A stretch of DNA of 57,383 nt from Candidatus Parabacteroides intestinigallinarum (lineage in GTDB: Bacteria; Bacteroidota; Bacteroidia; Bacteroidales; Tannerellaceae): the NCBI GenBank assembly GCA_019114945.1, contig DXEN01000032.1, positions 1 to 57,383 of the forward strand, written 5' to 3'. A model generated the notes under the pieces. The model worked only from the letters and a program-made list of their open reading frames with translations. It had not been told where the DNA came from and made no database searches. Shown here piece by piece: positions 8,410 to 18,750 of the stretch (within the stretch, counting starts at the first letter, position 1; the number at the start of each line of letters is the position of its first letter). The position numbers and the translations under genes are program-made.

Positions 8410-9732
8410 TTATATCTTCGGCAACTCCCACGGTGCCCGGTAGTAGGCCTTGGATAGGGCGGTCGCCTCTTTATCGCCTACGAATAGGTGGTTCGTATCG
8501 TCCCAACGGACTTCCCGTTTGACCCGGCAGGCGATGTTCGCCAAGTGCGCCATCTTCGCTACCCGTGCGCCGATCGCCACGTCGGCGTGAGGCAATTCCC
8601 GGCTCTTTACGCAGCTTAGCATATTGCCCACATGGTTATACAATCCCTTGCCTTCGCCTTTCTTGAAAGGAACGGCCTCCATGCGGGGGGCGTTGTTCGC
8701 TACGACCGGTATGACCTCCCAGCCAGCCCGGTCGAGTACCATCGTGCCGTCCTCGCCGTAAAAAGCCAATCCCTCTTTCCGGTTATACAGCCCGTGATTG
8801 ATACCGCAAGCGTGATCCCATACGATGTTGAAATCGTCGTAGGCATAGATGGCCATCAACGTATCCGGCGTCTCCATCGCGTCGTCCGGGTAGGCGAACT
8901 TGCCACCGCTCGAAAGGACGCGGGGCGGAAGTCCCGTGTTCATGCCTTCCAACGCGTAATCCAATAAATGTACGCCCCAATCGGACATCAATCCGCCGGC
9001 GTAGTCCCAGAAGAAACGGAAGTTATAGTGGAAGCGATAGGGGTTGAACGGGCGCTTGGGCGCCGGGCCGAGCCACATATCATAATCCACTCCCGCGGGC
9101 GGGTCGCAATCCGGCTTCACGGGCAGGGTGGGTTTCCCGTCCTGATAAGCCCATACTTTCACCGTGCGGATACGGCCTATCTTGCCCGCTTTCAGGAATG
9201 CCGCCGCCTCGTCCCAGTGCGGGTCGCTACGTTGCCATTGGCCTACCTGCACGATGCGGTTGTACTTGCGGGCCGCCTTCACCATCAAGTCGCATTCCTC
9301 GATCGTGTTGGAAAGCGGCTTCTCCACATACACGTCTTTCCCCGCTTGGCAAGCCCAGATGGTCGGGAGGCAATGCCAATGGTCGGGCGTGCCGATAATC
9401 ACGAGGTCTACGTCTTTATTGTCGATTACCCGTCGCCAGTCTTTATACAGATTCGGGACCTTCTTCCCGGTTTTCTTCTCCACGTCGGCGGCCCGTTTGT
9501 TCAGCCATTCATCGTCCACGTCGCATAAGGCCACGCACTCCGTTTCCGGATAATCCAGAAACGTGTTTAAGTCGCCGTAACCCATGCTTCTGCATCCGAT
9601 TAAAGCTACCTTTATCTTATCGCTGGGCGCTGTTTGTCCAAAAAGGGAAGTATAAGAGGAGCCGATCAGGGGGGATAAGCCCAATCCGGATACGATCAGT
9701 CCACTTTTCCGCATGAAAGTTCGTCTATTCAT
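8410..9732 (-). CDS. Tat-exported Gfo/Idh/MocA family oxidoreductase
   Basis: 440 residues. The N-terminus MNRRTFMRKSGLIVSGLGLS is a twin-arginine signal, so the protein is exported folded, presumably with bound NAD(P). A Rossmann domain follows (KVALIGCRSMGYGDL near 40-54, CDVDDEW, TPDHWHCLP, and the EKPLSNTIEE catalytic-lysine motif near 137). The C-terminal Gfo/Idh/MocA substrate domain holds PFNPYRFHYNFRFFWDYAGG. Proteins of this group are common in Bacteroidales and a few act on glycosides; the substrate here cannot be read from sequence. It is the first gene of a minus-strand run with 35 bases to paaK. A weak TATTATCG element sits at 9768-9775. Confidence 0.9.
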   Translation of the reverse strand: MNRRTFMRKSGLIVSGLGLSPLIGSSYTSLFGQTAPSDKIKVALIGCRSMGYGDLNTFLDYPETECVALCDVDDEWLNKRAADVEKKTGKKVPNLYKDWRRVIDNKDVDLVIIGTPDHWHCLPTIWACQAGKDVYVEKPLSNTIEECDLMVKAARKYNRIVQVGQWQRSDPHWDEAAAFLKAGKIGRIRTVKVWAYQDGKPTLPVKPDCDPPAGVDYDMWLGPAPKRPFNPYRFHYNFRFFWDYAGGLMSDWGVHLLDYALEGMNTGLPPRVLSSGGKFAYPDDAMETPDTLMAIYAYDDFNIVWDHACGINHGLYNRKEGLAFYGEDGTMVLDRAGWEVIPVVANNAPRMEAVPFKKGEGKGLYNHVGNMLSCVKSRELPHADVAIGARVAKMAHLANIACRVKREVRWDDTNHLFVGDKEATALSKAYYRAPWELPKI

Positions 9733-9894
9733 GGTGTTGATTTTATTCGTCTATCCATATTTTTGCGCGATAATACGGAAAATAGCTGGAATATCCTCGC
9801 GGAACGCGAAAAAAGACATGTACGCGCTCGTAAGGAGGGGCTGAAATAGCGGTCGCTTTTATTGATTTACCTATTTAGAGGGATTGGCGCGAGG

Positions 9895-9940
9895 CTCGTA
9901 CGAGAGGAAAATACCTGAAAGCGGTGATTGCGCCGCTTTC
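9895..9940 (+). promoter_or_regulatory. Two palindromes ahead of the xus operon, candidate operators
   Basis: CTCGTACGAG at 9895-9904 is a perfect 10-base palindrome. GAAAGCGG (9917-9924) and CCGCTTTC (9933-9940) form a perfect 8-base inverted repeat with an 8-base spacer overlapping the -33 region of the promoter. Either could bind an iron- or redox-responsive repressor. This is inference; neither matches a Fur box that I recognise. The rest of the 9733-9993 gap shows no gene. Confidence 0.4.
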
Positions 9941-9950
9941 GTCACGCTTC

Positions 9951-9958
9951 TACCTTCG
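9951..9958 (+). promoter_or_regulatory. -7 promoter element of the xus-like operon
   Basis: TACCTTCG matches the Bacteroidetes -7 pattern and lies about 36 bases before the proposed start of the receptor gene. Confidence 0.55.
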
Positions 9959-9993
9959 CGGTGAAATTAATAACGCTATAATATTAAACGCGA

Positions 9994-12453
9994 TTGGAAA
10001 CAAATAGAATTTATTATGCCCTAACGTTTATGTGCGCGAGTATGACGACATTCACCGCGTTCGCCCAACATGGAGAAGTCCGCTCTGAGCGTCATTATCA
10101 CGAACGTTATTCAACTTCCAAACATGGACAATCGTCTATTTACGGACAAGTGAAGGCTACCGACGGAACTCCGGCGGATTACGCCTCGGTCTACCTGAAA
10201 GGGACGGCTCATGGATGCGTCACCGACGAGCGGGGCCGCTTCCGGATGCACGCCCCGGCGGGTGAATATACCTTGGTGGTATCCGCCTTAGGCTTCGAGA
10301 CCTATGAGGCGGCGTTCTCCTTGGGCGAGAGGGATGAGAAAGAGATGAACCTACGGCTCCGCCCGGCGGCGATCGAGCTGGATGGCGTGGAGGTGGTGTC
10401 GAGCGGCGTGAGCCGGGTGAAGCGCTCGGCCTTCAACGCCGTGGCGCTCGACGCGAAGGAATTCGAAAACTCCACCAAGAGCCTGAGCGAGGCGTTGGCC
10501 AAGACGCCGGGCATGAAGCTCCGCGAGTCGGGCGGCGTAGGCTCGGACATGCAACTGATGATGGACGGCTTCAGCGGGAAGCACATCAAGGTATTTATCG
10601 ACGGTGTGCCACAGGAGGGCGTGGGAGGCTCTTTCGGGCTGAACAACATCCCCGTGAACTTCGCCGAGCGCATCGAGGTGTACAAGGGTGTCGTGCCCGT
10701 GGGCTTTGGTACGGACGCCATCGGCGGCGTGATAAACATCATCACCAAGAAGAAGCGCGACCGTTGGTTCCTCGACGCTTCCTATTCCTATGGCTCGTTC
10801 AACACGCACAAGTCGTACGCGAACTTCGGGCAGACCTTCCAAAACGGCTTCACTTACGAGGTCAACGCCTTCCAGAACTACTCGGACAACGACTACCACG
10901 TGGACGCGAACGTCGAGGTATTCAACTTCAACCCTGATGGCTCGGTATCGACCTACATAGATAATCGAAAGAAGGTGCGCGTGAAGCGCTTCAACGACAC
11001 CTACCACAATGAGGCGGTGATGGGCAAGATAGGCGTGGTGGACAAGCCGTGGGCCGACCGCTTGATGCTGGGCTTCACCTATTCGCGCATGTACAAGGAC
11101 GTGCAGACGGGCGTACGGCAGGTGACCGTCTACGGCGAGAAGCACCGCCGGGGGCACTCGCTGATGCCCTCCTTGGAATACCGCAAGCGCGACCTGCTGA
11201 CGAGAGGGCTCGACGTGACGTTCACCGCCAACTATAACCGCGACGCCACGACCAACGTGGATACCTCGTACTACCATTACAACTGGTACGGCGAGCGATA
11301 CCGCATGAACACGCCGGGCGAGCAGAGCCGCCAGCATTCCCGCGCCGACAACGACAACTGGAACGGGACGCTCACGCTCAACTACCGCCTCGGGCGGGCG
11401 CATACCTTTACCTTCAACCACGTGCTCAACGCCTTCCACCGCCGCAACACCTCGTTGCTGGCCGAGGCGGAGGCCGAGGACGCCATCGCCAAGGAGACCC
11501 GCAAGAACATCTCCGGCCTATCGTACCGCCTGATGCCCTCGGAGAAGTGGAACCTCTCCGTCTTCGGGAAGTACTACAACCAGTACGTGGCGGGGCCGAT
11601 GGCGGCGGACGAGACGCAGAGCGAGTACATCCGCGTGGACCGCCGGGTCAGCTCCGCGGGCTACGGGGCGGCGGGCACCTACTTCATCCTGCCCGGCCTG
11701 CAAGCGAAGCTCTCCTACGAGAAGGCTTACCGCCTACCGACCATCGAGGAGATGTTCGGTGACGAGGACCTGGAGATGGGCGATCTCTCCATCCGGCCGG
11801 AGAACAGCGACAACGCCAATCTGAACATCAGCTATAACCGGGTATTCGGCAAGCAATCGCTTTACGTGGAAGGCGGGCTGGTGTACCGCTACACACGCGA
11901 CTACATCCAGCGAAACATCACCGACCTGAGCGGCGGCAAGGAAGGAGCCACCTACGTGAACTACGGCAAGGTGGAGACGAAAGGCTTCAACCTATCCGTG
12001 CGCTACGCCATCGCCGACTGGCTGAGCGTGGGCGGCAACTTCACCCGTATGGACGTGCGCGACCGGCAGAAGACGCAACTCGGCACGACCACCGAGAACC
12101 TCGCTTACGGGGCGAGGATGCCGAACATCCCTTACCAGTTTGCCGACATGGACATCTCCCTCTCCCGAGGCGGCCTCTTGCGGAAAGGAGACCGGCTGAC
12201 GTTGACGTACGACAACCAGTACCTGCACAGCTTCTCGTACTACTCGGAAGTCATCGGGCAGAGCGGCGACGATTATATGGTGCCGGACCAGTTCTCGCAC
12301 AACCTCACCCTCGCCTACAGCTTCGGAGGCGGGCGTTACAACCTCTCCTTCGAGTGCCGCAACCTCACCGACGAGGACCTGTACGACAACTTCAGCCTCC
12401 AGAAAGCCGGGCGGGCGTTCTATGGGAAAGTACGGGTTTACTTCGGGAATTGA
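9994..12453 (+). CDS. TonB-dependent receptor, XusA-like
   Basis: An 819-residue outer-membrane receptor. Order: signal peptide (hydrophobic run through about residue 24, TAFA before Q), a carboxypeptidase-regulatory-like beta-sandwich (SIYGQVKATDGTPADYASVY, about 48-120), a plug domain (SLSEALAKTPG to GGVINIITKK, about 163-254) and a 22-strand barrel to the end. The extended frame begins at TTG; the first ATG is 36 bases later (10030) but leaves no basic N-region, so TTG looks right. The downstream DUF4374 lipoprotein and PepSY protein give the XusABC arrangement, which in Bacteroides thetaiotaomicron imports siderophores of other bacteria. GC-rich codons. The substrate is inferred. Confidence 0.9.
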   Translation: METNRIYYALTFMCASMTTFTAFAQHGEVRSERHYHERYSTSKHGQSSIYGQVKATDGTPADYASVYLKGTAHGCVTDERGRFRMHAPAGEYTLVVSALGFETYEAAFSLGERDEKEMNLRLRPAAIELDGVEVVSSGVSRVKRSAFNAVALDAKEFENSTKSLSEALAKTPGMKLRESGGVGSDMQLMMDGFSGKHIKVFIDGVPQEGVGGSFGLNNIPVNFAERIEVYKGVVPVGFGTDAIGGVINIITKKKRDRWFLDASYSYGSFNTHKSYANFGQTFQNGFTYEVNAFQNYSDNDYHVDANVEVFNFNPDGSVSTYIDNRKKVRVKRFNDTYHNEAVMGKIGVVDKPWADRLMLGFTYSRMYKDVQTGVRQVTVYGEKHRRGHSLMPSLEYRKRDLLTRGLDVTFTANYNRDATTNVDTSYYHYNWYGERYRMNTPGEQSRQHSRADNDNWNGTLTLNYRLGRAHTFTFNHVLNAFHRRNTSLLAEAEAEDAIAKETRKNISGLSYRLMPSEKWNLSVFGKYYNQYVAGPMAADETQSEYIRVDRRVSSAGYGAAGTYFILPGLQAKLSYEKAYRLPTIEEMFGDEDLEMGDLSIRPENSDNANLNISYNRVFGKQSLYVEGGLVYRYTRDYIQRNITDLSGGKEGATYVNYGKVETKGFNLSVRYAIADWLSVGGNFTRMDVRDRQKTQLGTTTENLAYGARMPNIPYQFADMDISLSRGGLLRKGDRLTLTYDNQYLHSFSYYSEVIGQSGDDYMVPDQFSHNLTLAYSFGGGRYNLSFECRNLTDEDLYDNFSLQKAGRAFYGKVRVYFGN

Positions 12454-12600
12454 CACTCACTCGTGGGGTATGATAAGAGGGCACTCGTGGGGTATAATGA
12501 ACACCCATACATGGGTAATGGTGAACACCCATGCATGGGTAATGAGTAACACCCATATATGGGTAATGATGGACACCCATACATGGGGTACGATAACGAC
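12453..12600 (+). repeat. Tandem 24-bp palindromic repeat in the xusA-xusB spacer
   Basis: Three clean 24-base units (12501-12524, 12525-12548, 12549-12572) and a fourth variant (12573-12600) each carry ACCCATnnATGGGT; two cores are perfect palindromes, ACCCATGCATGGGT (12527-12540) and ACCCATATATGGGT (12551-12564). Two diverged units with CTCGTGGGGTAT precede them. The array begins at the receptor stop codon. Because 24 is divisible by 3, open frames cross it on both strands, but these look like by-products. Confidence 0.85.
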
Positions 12601-12613
12601 ATACGGATCATCT

Positions 12614-14790
<2,177 letters not shown>

Positions 14791-14829
14791 TAGGCTTTTT
14801 CCTTTGTCGCCTTCGTTTTTTGTGTATCC

Positions 14830-14863
14830 TTGTATGATTAAGACAGAATTGTCTGTATCTTCG
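14830..14863 (+). promoter_or_regulatory. aspS promoter
   Basis: TTG at 14830-14832 and TATCTTCG at 14856-14863 give a Bacteroidetes-type pair, about 60 bases before the aspS ATG. Confidence 0.5.
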
Positions 14864-14925
14864 CGTTCCGGGTTCGGGGAAGAACCGGTAAAGAGTTTGC
14901 GAAATAGCTAATATAAGATATAAAG

Positions 14926-16683
14926 ATGTATAGAACAAGAACTTGTGGCGACTTACGCCTTGCGGATGAGGGCTTGGTGGTGACACTGGCCGGGTGGGTA
15001 CAACGCATCCGCAAGATGGGCGGAATGACATTTGTCGATCTCCGCGACCGTTATGGTATTACGCAGTTGGTGTTTAATCAGGAAGTGGATGCCGCCTTGT
15101 GCGAGCAGGCGAATAAGTTAGGGCGCGAGTATGTGATTCAGGTTACGGGGACGGTGCGCGAGCGTTCCAGCAAGAATACGCATATCCCGACGGGCGATAT
15201 CGAGTTGATCGTATCCCAATTGAACGTGCTGAACACGGCGCTCACGCCTCCGTTCACCATCGAGGAGGAGACCGATGGCGGCGACGATTTGCGTATGAAA
15301 TATCGTTACCTGGACTTACGCCGCGCTTGCGTACGTAAGAACCTGGAGCTGCGTCATAAGATGGCTTTCGAGGTGCGCCGTTATTTGGACGAGCAAGGTT
15401 TCCTGGAGGTGGAGACGCCGGTACTCGTCAATTCGACGCCGGAGGGCGCCCGCGACTTCGTGGTTCCCTCGCGCATGAATCCGGGTCAGTTCTACGCCTT
15501 GCCGCAATCGCCGCAGACCTTGAAGCAGTTGCTGATGGTGTCCGGGTTCGACCGTTATTTCCAGATCGTGAAATGCTTCCGCGACGAGGACCTGCGGGCC
15601 GACCGTCAACCGGAGTTCACGCAAATCGATTGCGAGATGAGCTTCGTGGAGCAGGAGGATGTGTTGAATATCTTCGAGGGCATGGCGAAGCATTTGTTCA
15701 AGAAAATCCTCGACATCGATTTCAAGGAGCCTTTCCTGCGCATGACGTGGCAAGACGCCATGAAATATTATGGAAGCGATAAGCCCGACTTGCGTTTCGA
15801 CATGAAGTTCGTGGAGCTGATGGACATCCTGAAGGGATATGGCTTCTCCGTGTTCGACAACGCCGCCTATATTGGTGGTATTTGCGCGCGGAACGCGGCC
15901 AACTATACGAGAAAGCAGCTGGACGCGCTGACCGAGTTCGTGAAACGTCCGCAGGTAGGCGCCAAAGGAATGGTGTACGCTCGTGTGGGCGCCGATGGCA
16001 CCGTGAAGTCGAGCGTGGATAAGTTCTATAGCCAGGAGGTGCTCCAGCGGATGAAGGAGGCTTTCGGGGCGCAACCGGGCGATTTAATGTTGATTCTCTC
16101 CGGCGATGACGCGATGAAGACACGCAAGCAGTTGTGCGAGTTGCGCTTGGAGATGGGCAACCAGTTGGGTCTTCGCGATAAGAACAAGTTCGTTTGCCTG
16201 TGGGTCATCGATTTCCCGTTGTTCGAGTGGAACGAGGAAGACCAGCGTTTCTACGCGATGCACCACCCGTTCACATCGCCCAATCCGGACGATATCCCAT
16301 TGCTGGATACCGATCCGGGAGCGGTTCGCGCGAACGCTTACGATATGGTGATTAACGGTGTCGAGGTTGGTGGCGGCTCTATCCGTATCCACGATAGCCA
16401 GTTGCAGGACAAGATGTTCAAGTTGCTGGGCTTTACCGAGGAGCGTGCGCAGGAGCGCTTCGGCTTCTTGATGAACGCGTTCAAGTATGGCGCTCCGCCT
16501 CACGGAGGTTTGGCGTATGGCTTGGATCGTTTGGTATCGTTGTTCGCCGGCTTGGATTCTATCCGCGATTGCATCGCTTTCCCGAAGAACAACTCCGGAA
16601 GAGACGTGATGCTCGACGCTCCGGGTGTCCTGGATCCGGCGCAACTGGAAGAGTTGCATCTGACGGTCGATTTGAAGTCCTAA
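14926..16683 (+). CDS. aspS: Aspartyl-tRNA synthetase
   Basis: 585 residues, a class II aminoacyl-tRNA synthetase of the bacterial type. It has an OB-fold anticodon-binding domain (about 1-105), the catalytic domain with motif 2 ([22 protein letters not shown], near 217-238), a GAD insertion (about 290-410) and motif 3 ([15 protein letters not shown] near 526-540). Length is standard. It is followed by a repeat-rich hairpin region that probably ends transcription. Its Leu and Arg codons (TTG, CGT) differ from the GC-rich xus operon upstream. Confidence 0.97.
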   Translation: MYRTRTCGDLRLADEGLVVTLAGWVQRIRKMGGMTFVDLRDRYGITQLVFNQEVDAALCEQANKLGREYVIQVTGTVRERSSKNTHIPTGDIELIVSQLNVLNTALTPPFTIEEETDGGDDLRMKYRYLDLRRACVRKNLELRHKMAFEVRRYLDEQGFLEVETPVLVNSTPEGARDFVVPSRMNPGQFYALPQSPQTLKQLLMVSGFDRYFQIVKCFRDEDLRADRQPEFTQIDCEMSFVEQEDVLNIFEGMAKHLFKKILDIDFKEPFLRMTWQDAMKYYGSDKPDLRFDMKFVELMDILKGYGFSVFDNAAYIGGICARNAANYTRKQLDALTEFVKRPQVGAKGMVYARVGADGTVKSSVDKFYSQEVLQRMKEAFGAQPGDLMLILSGDDAMKTRKQLCELRLEMGNQLGLRDKNKFVCLWVIDFPLFEWNEEDQRFYAMHHPFTSPNPDDIPLLDTDPGAVRANAYDMVINGVEVGGGSIRIHDSQLQDKMFKLLGFTEERAQERFGFLMNAFKYGAPPHGGLAYGLDRLVSLFAGLDSIRDCIAFPKNNSGRDVMLDAPGVLDPAQLEELHLTVDLKS

Positions 16684-16691
16684 ACCCATAC

Positions 16692-16773
16692 GAGATTTCC
16701 TCCGAGAGAAATTCCAATTTCCTTCGGAGGAAATTTTATTTTCTCCCGAAAGGAAATTTATTTATCTCCGAAT
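16692..16773 (+). repeat. Degenerate 21-23 bp tandem repeat 3' of aspS
   Basis: About three and a half copies of a unit running roughly GGAAATTnnATTTnCTCCGA. Opposed GGAAATT and AATTTCC segments let neighbouring units pair. Confidence 0.6.
16716..16745 (+). terminator. Hairpin terminator after aspS
   Basis: AATTTCCT (16716-16723) pairs perfectly with AGGAAATT (16728-16735) around a TCGG loop and is followed by TTATTTT. It lies within the degenerate repeat. Confidence 0.6.
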
Positions 16774-16792
16774 AAAATAAGAAGGCTCTATT

Positions 16793-17890
16793 ATGTTAAA
16801 AATCAAGGATATATTAAAAGAGATCGAGCTTTATGCCCCGCTTCCGCTTCAAGAGGGGTTCGATAACGCGGGCTTGCAAGTGGGCGACGTGAACCAATAT
16901 GCCACGGGCGCGTTGTTGTGCCTGGACGTGACCGAGGAGGTTATCGACGAGGCGATCGATCGGGAATGCAACTTGATTATCTCCCATCATCCGTTGGCTT
17001 TCAAGCCTTTTAAATCGTTGACGGGAAGTACGTATATCGAACGTTGCTTGATTAAGGCGTGTAAGCACGACCTCGTGATTTATGCCGCCCATACCAATTT
17101 GGATAATGCCGTGGGTGGCGTGAATTATCGCTTGGCGGAGTTGATCGGCTTGCGGAACGTGCGGATTCTATCGCCGCAGAAAGACGCTTTGCTGAAGTTG
17201 GTGACTTTTGTGCCGGACGCTTACGCCGAGATGACACGGAACGCTTTGTTCAATGCCGGGGCGGGATGCATCGGCGATTATGACGCGTGCAGTTATAATA
17301 TCCAGGGCGAGGGAACCTTCCGGGCCGGGGCGGATTGCCATCCGTTTTGCGGAGAGATTGGCGAGTTGCACATGGAGAAAGAGACCCGTATCGAGATGAT
17401 TCTGCCGGCTTTCAAGAAAATGGCGGTGACGCGTGCGCTCTTATCTGTTCATCCGTATGAGGAGCCGGTTGTCGATTTTTATCCTTTGGCGAACACGTGG
17501 GAGCAGGCTGGCTCCGGGGTGGTAGGCGAGTTGCCCGAGGAAGAGAACGAATTGGATTTCTTGCTGCGAATCAAGGAGCTGTTTGATGTGGGCTGCGTGA
17601 AGCATTCCCGGTTTACGGGGCGGCCTATTCGCGAGGTGGCCATTTGCGGGGGAAGCGGCGCTTTCCTGATAAAAGACGCGATCGCCTATGGCGCCGACGT
17701 TTTCTTGACCGGTGAGGCGAAATACAATGATTTTTATGATGTGGAAGATCGTATCTTGTTGGCGGTGATCGGCCATTACGAATCGGAAATCTGTACAAAA
17801 GATATATTTTATAACATCATATCGAAAAAATTCCCTACATTCGCGTTACATTTGTCGAATGTTAGTGCAAACCCAGTAAAATATTTATAG
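16793..17890 (+). CDS. NIF3-family dinuclear metal-centre protein (YbgI/YqfO type)
   Basis: 365 residues, a NIF3/DUF34 family protein; members form a toroidal hexamer with a dinuclear metal site. The N-terminal half has EGFDNAGLQVGD (about 21-32) and ISHHPLAFKPF (about 63-73, metal-binding His pair). The C-terminal half has EAKYNDFYDV and IGHYESE (His and Glu ligands, near 303-326). The middle insertion (about 120-220) is the longer YqfO-like form carrying a CutA-like domain. The stop is one base before the next ATG. Proposed roles, including GTP cyclohydrolase-like activity, are unsettled. Confidence 0.93.
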   Translation: MLKIKDILKEIELYAPLPLQEGFDNAGLQVGDVNQYATGALLCLDVTEEVIDEAIDRECNLIISHHPLAFKPFKSLTGSTYIERCLIKACKHDLVIYAAHTNLDNAVGGVNYRLAELIGLRNVRILSPQKDALLKLVTFVPDAYAEMTRNALFNAGAGCIGDYDACSYNIQGEGTFRAGADCHPFCGEIGELHMEKETRIEMILPAFKKMAVTRALLSVHPYEEPVVDFYPLANTWEQAGSGVVGELPEEENELDFLLRIKELFDVGCVKHSRFTGRPIREVAICGGSGAFLIKDAIAYGADVFLTGEAKYNDFYDVEDRILLAVIGHYESEICTKDIFYNIISKKFPTFALHLSNVSANPVKYL

Positions 17891-17891
17891 A

Positions 17892-18656
17892 ATGGCTACA
17901 GATAAACAATCAACTGAAAAAGAATATACGGTTGAGGAGAAGCTTTCTACATTGTATCAACTTCAGACCTTGATGACTGAGATTGATAAGATAAAGACGC
18001 TTCGTGGCGAGTTGCCTTTAGAGGTGCAGGATTTGGAGGATGAGATCGCCGGTTTGGAGACGCGTCTGCAGAATTATCAGGCGGATATCAAGAACTCGGA
18101 GGCCGCTATCGTAGAGCAAAAGCACAAGATAACGGAGGCGAAGTCGTTGATTGAGCGCTATAAGGCACAGTTGGATAATGTACGCAATAACCGGGAGTTT
18201 GATAATCTGTCGAAGGAGATTGAGTATCAGGGACTGGAGATCGAGTTCTCGGAGAAGAAGATCCGTGAGTTCGGAGAGGCGATCGATGCGAAGAAAAAAG
18301 ATATCGCGGAGCTGACGGAGCGTCTGGATGGCCGGAAAGCCGACTTGGAGCAGAAGAAGGGCGAGTTGGACCAAATCATCGCCGAGACCAAGCAGGATGA
18401 GGAGCGGTTGCGCGAGAAAGCGAAGAAGCTGGAGACGGTTATTGAACCGCGTTTGTTGACGGCGTTCAAGCGGATTCGTAAGGGCGCTCGCAATGGTTTG
18501 GCGGTCGTGTATGTGCAACGTGGCGCGTGCGGAGGTTGCTTCAACAAGATTCCGCCCCAGAAACAGTTGGATATTAAGTTGCGCAAGAAAATCATCGTTT
18601 GCGAGTACTGCGGTCGTATCATGATCGATCCGGAGTTGGCAGGCGTAGAGGAATGA
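17892..18656 (+). CDS. C4-type zinc-ribbon coiled-coil protein
   Basis: 254 residues. Residues about 10-190 are a long charged coiled coil rich in Glu, Lys and Leu, and the C-terminus is a zinc ribbon with GACGGCF (about 211-217) and VCEYCGR (about 236-242). This matches the conserved bacterial zf-RING_7/DUF164 family, often paired with NIF3 genes as here. It lies one base after the NIF3-family stop, so they are co-transcribed. The family probably binds nucleic acid, but no reaction is established. A hairpin terminator follows at 18701. Confidence 0.93.
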   Translation: MATDKQSTEKEYTVEEKLSTLYQLQTLMTEIDKIKTLRGELPLEVQDLEDEIAGLETRLQNYQADIKNSEAAIVEQKHKITEAKSLIERYKAQLDNVRNNREFDNLSKEIEYQGLEIEFSEKKIREFGEAIDAKKKDIAELTERLDGRKADLEQKKGELDQIIAETKQDEERLREKAKKLETVIEPRLLTAFKRIRKGARNGLAVVYVQRGACGGCFNKIPPQKQLDIKLRKKIIVCEYCGRIMIDPELAGVEE

Positions 18657-18700
18657 CTTTTTCGTGCGTGAAGAATAATAATTCTCAGGAAAAGAATGGA

Positions 18701-18740
18701 ATGGCTTCAACTTTCGGGGTTGGGGCCATTTGTTGTTTGT
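18701..18740 (+). terminator. Intrinsic terminator after the NIF3/zinc-ribbon operon
   Basis: ATGGCTTCAAC (18701-18711) pairs with GTTGGGGCCAT (18719-18729), 11 pairs including two G-T, followed by TTGTTGTTTGT. It covers the upstream TTG that could otherwise open the tilS frame. Confidence 0.7.
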
Positions 18741-18750
18741 AAGCGAGGCT

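Noticed and set aside
10351-11439. A 362-codon minus-strand frame opposite the TonB receptor
   Set aside because: His/Val/Arg-rich shadow of the GC-rich receptor gene; no start signal or domain.
18730-18750. TTG start for tilS seven codons upstream
   Set aside because: It lies in the T-tract of an intrinsic terminator and the ATG at 18751 gives the normal TilS N-terminus.
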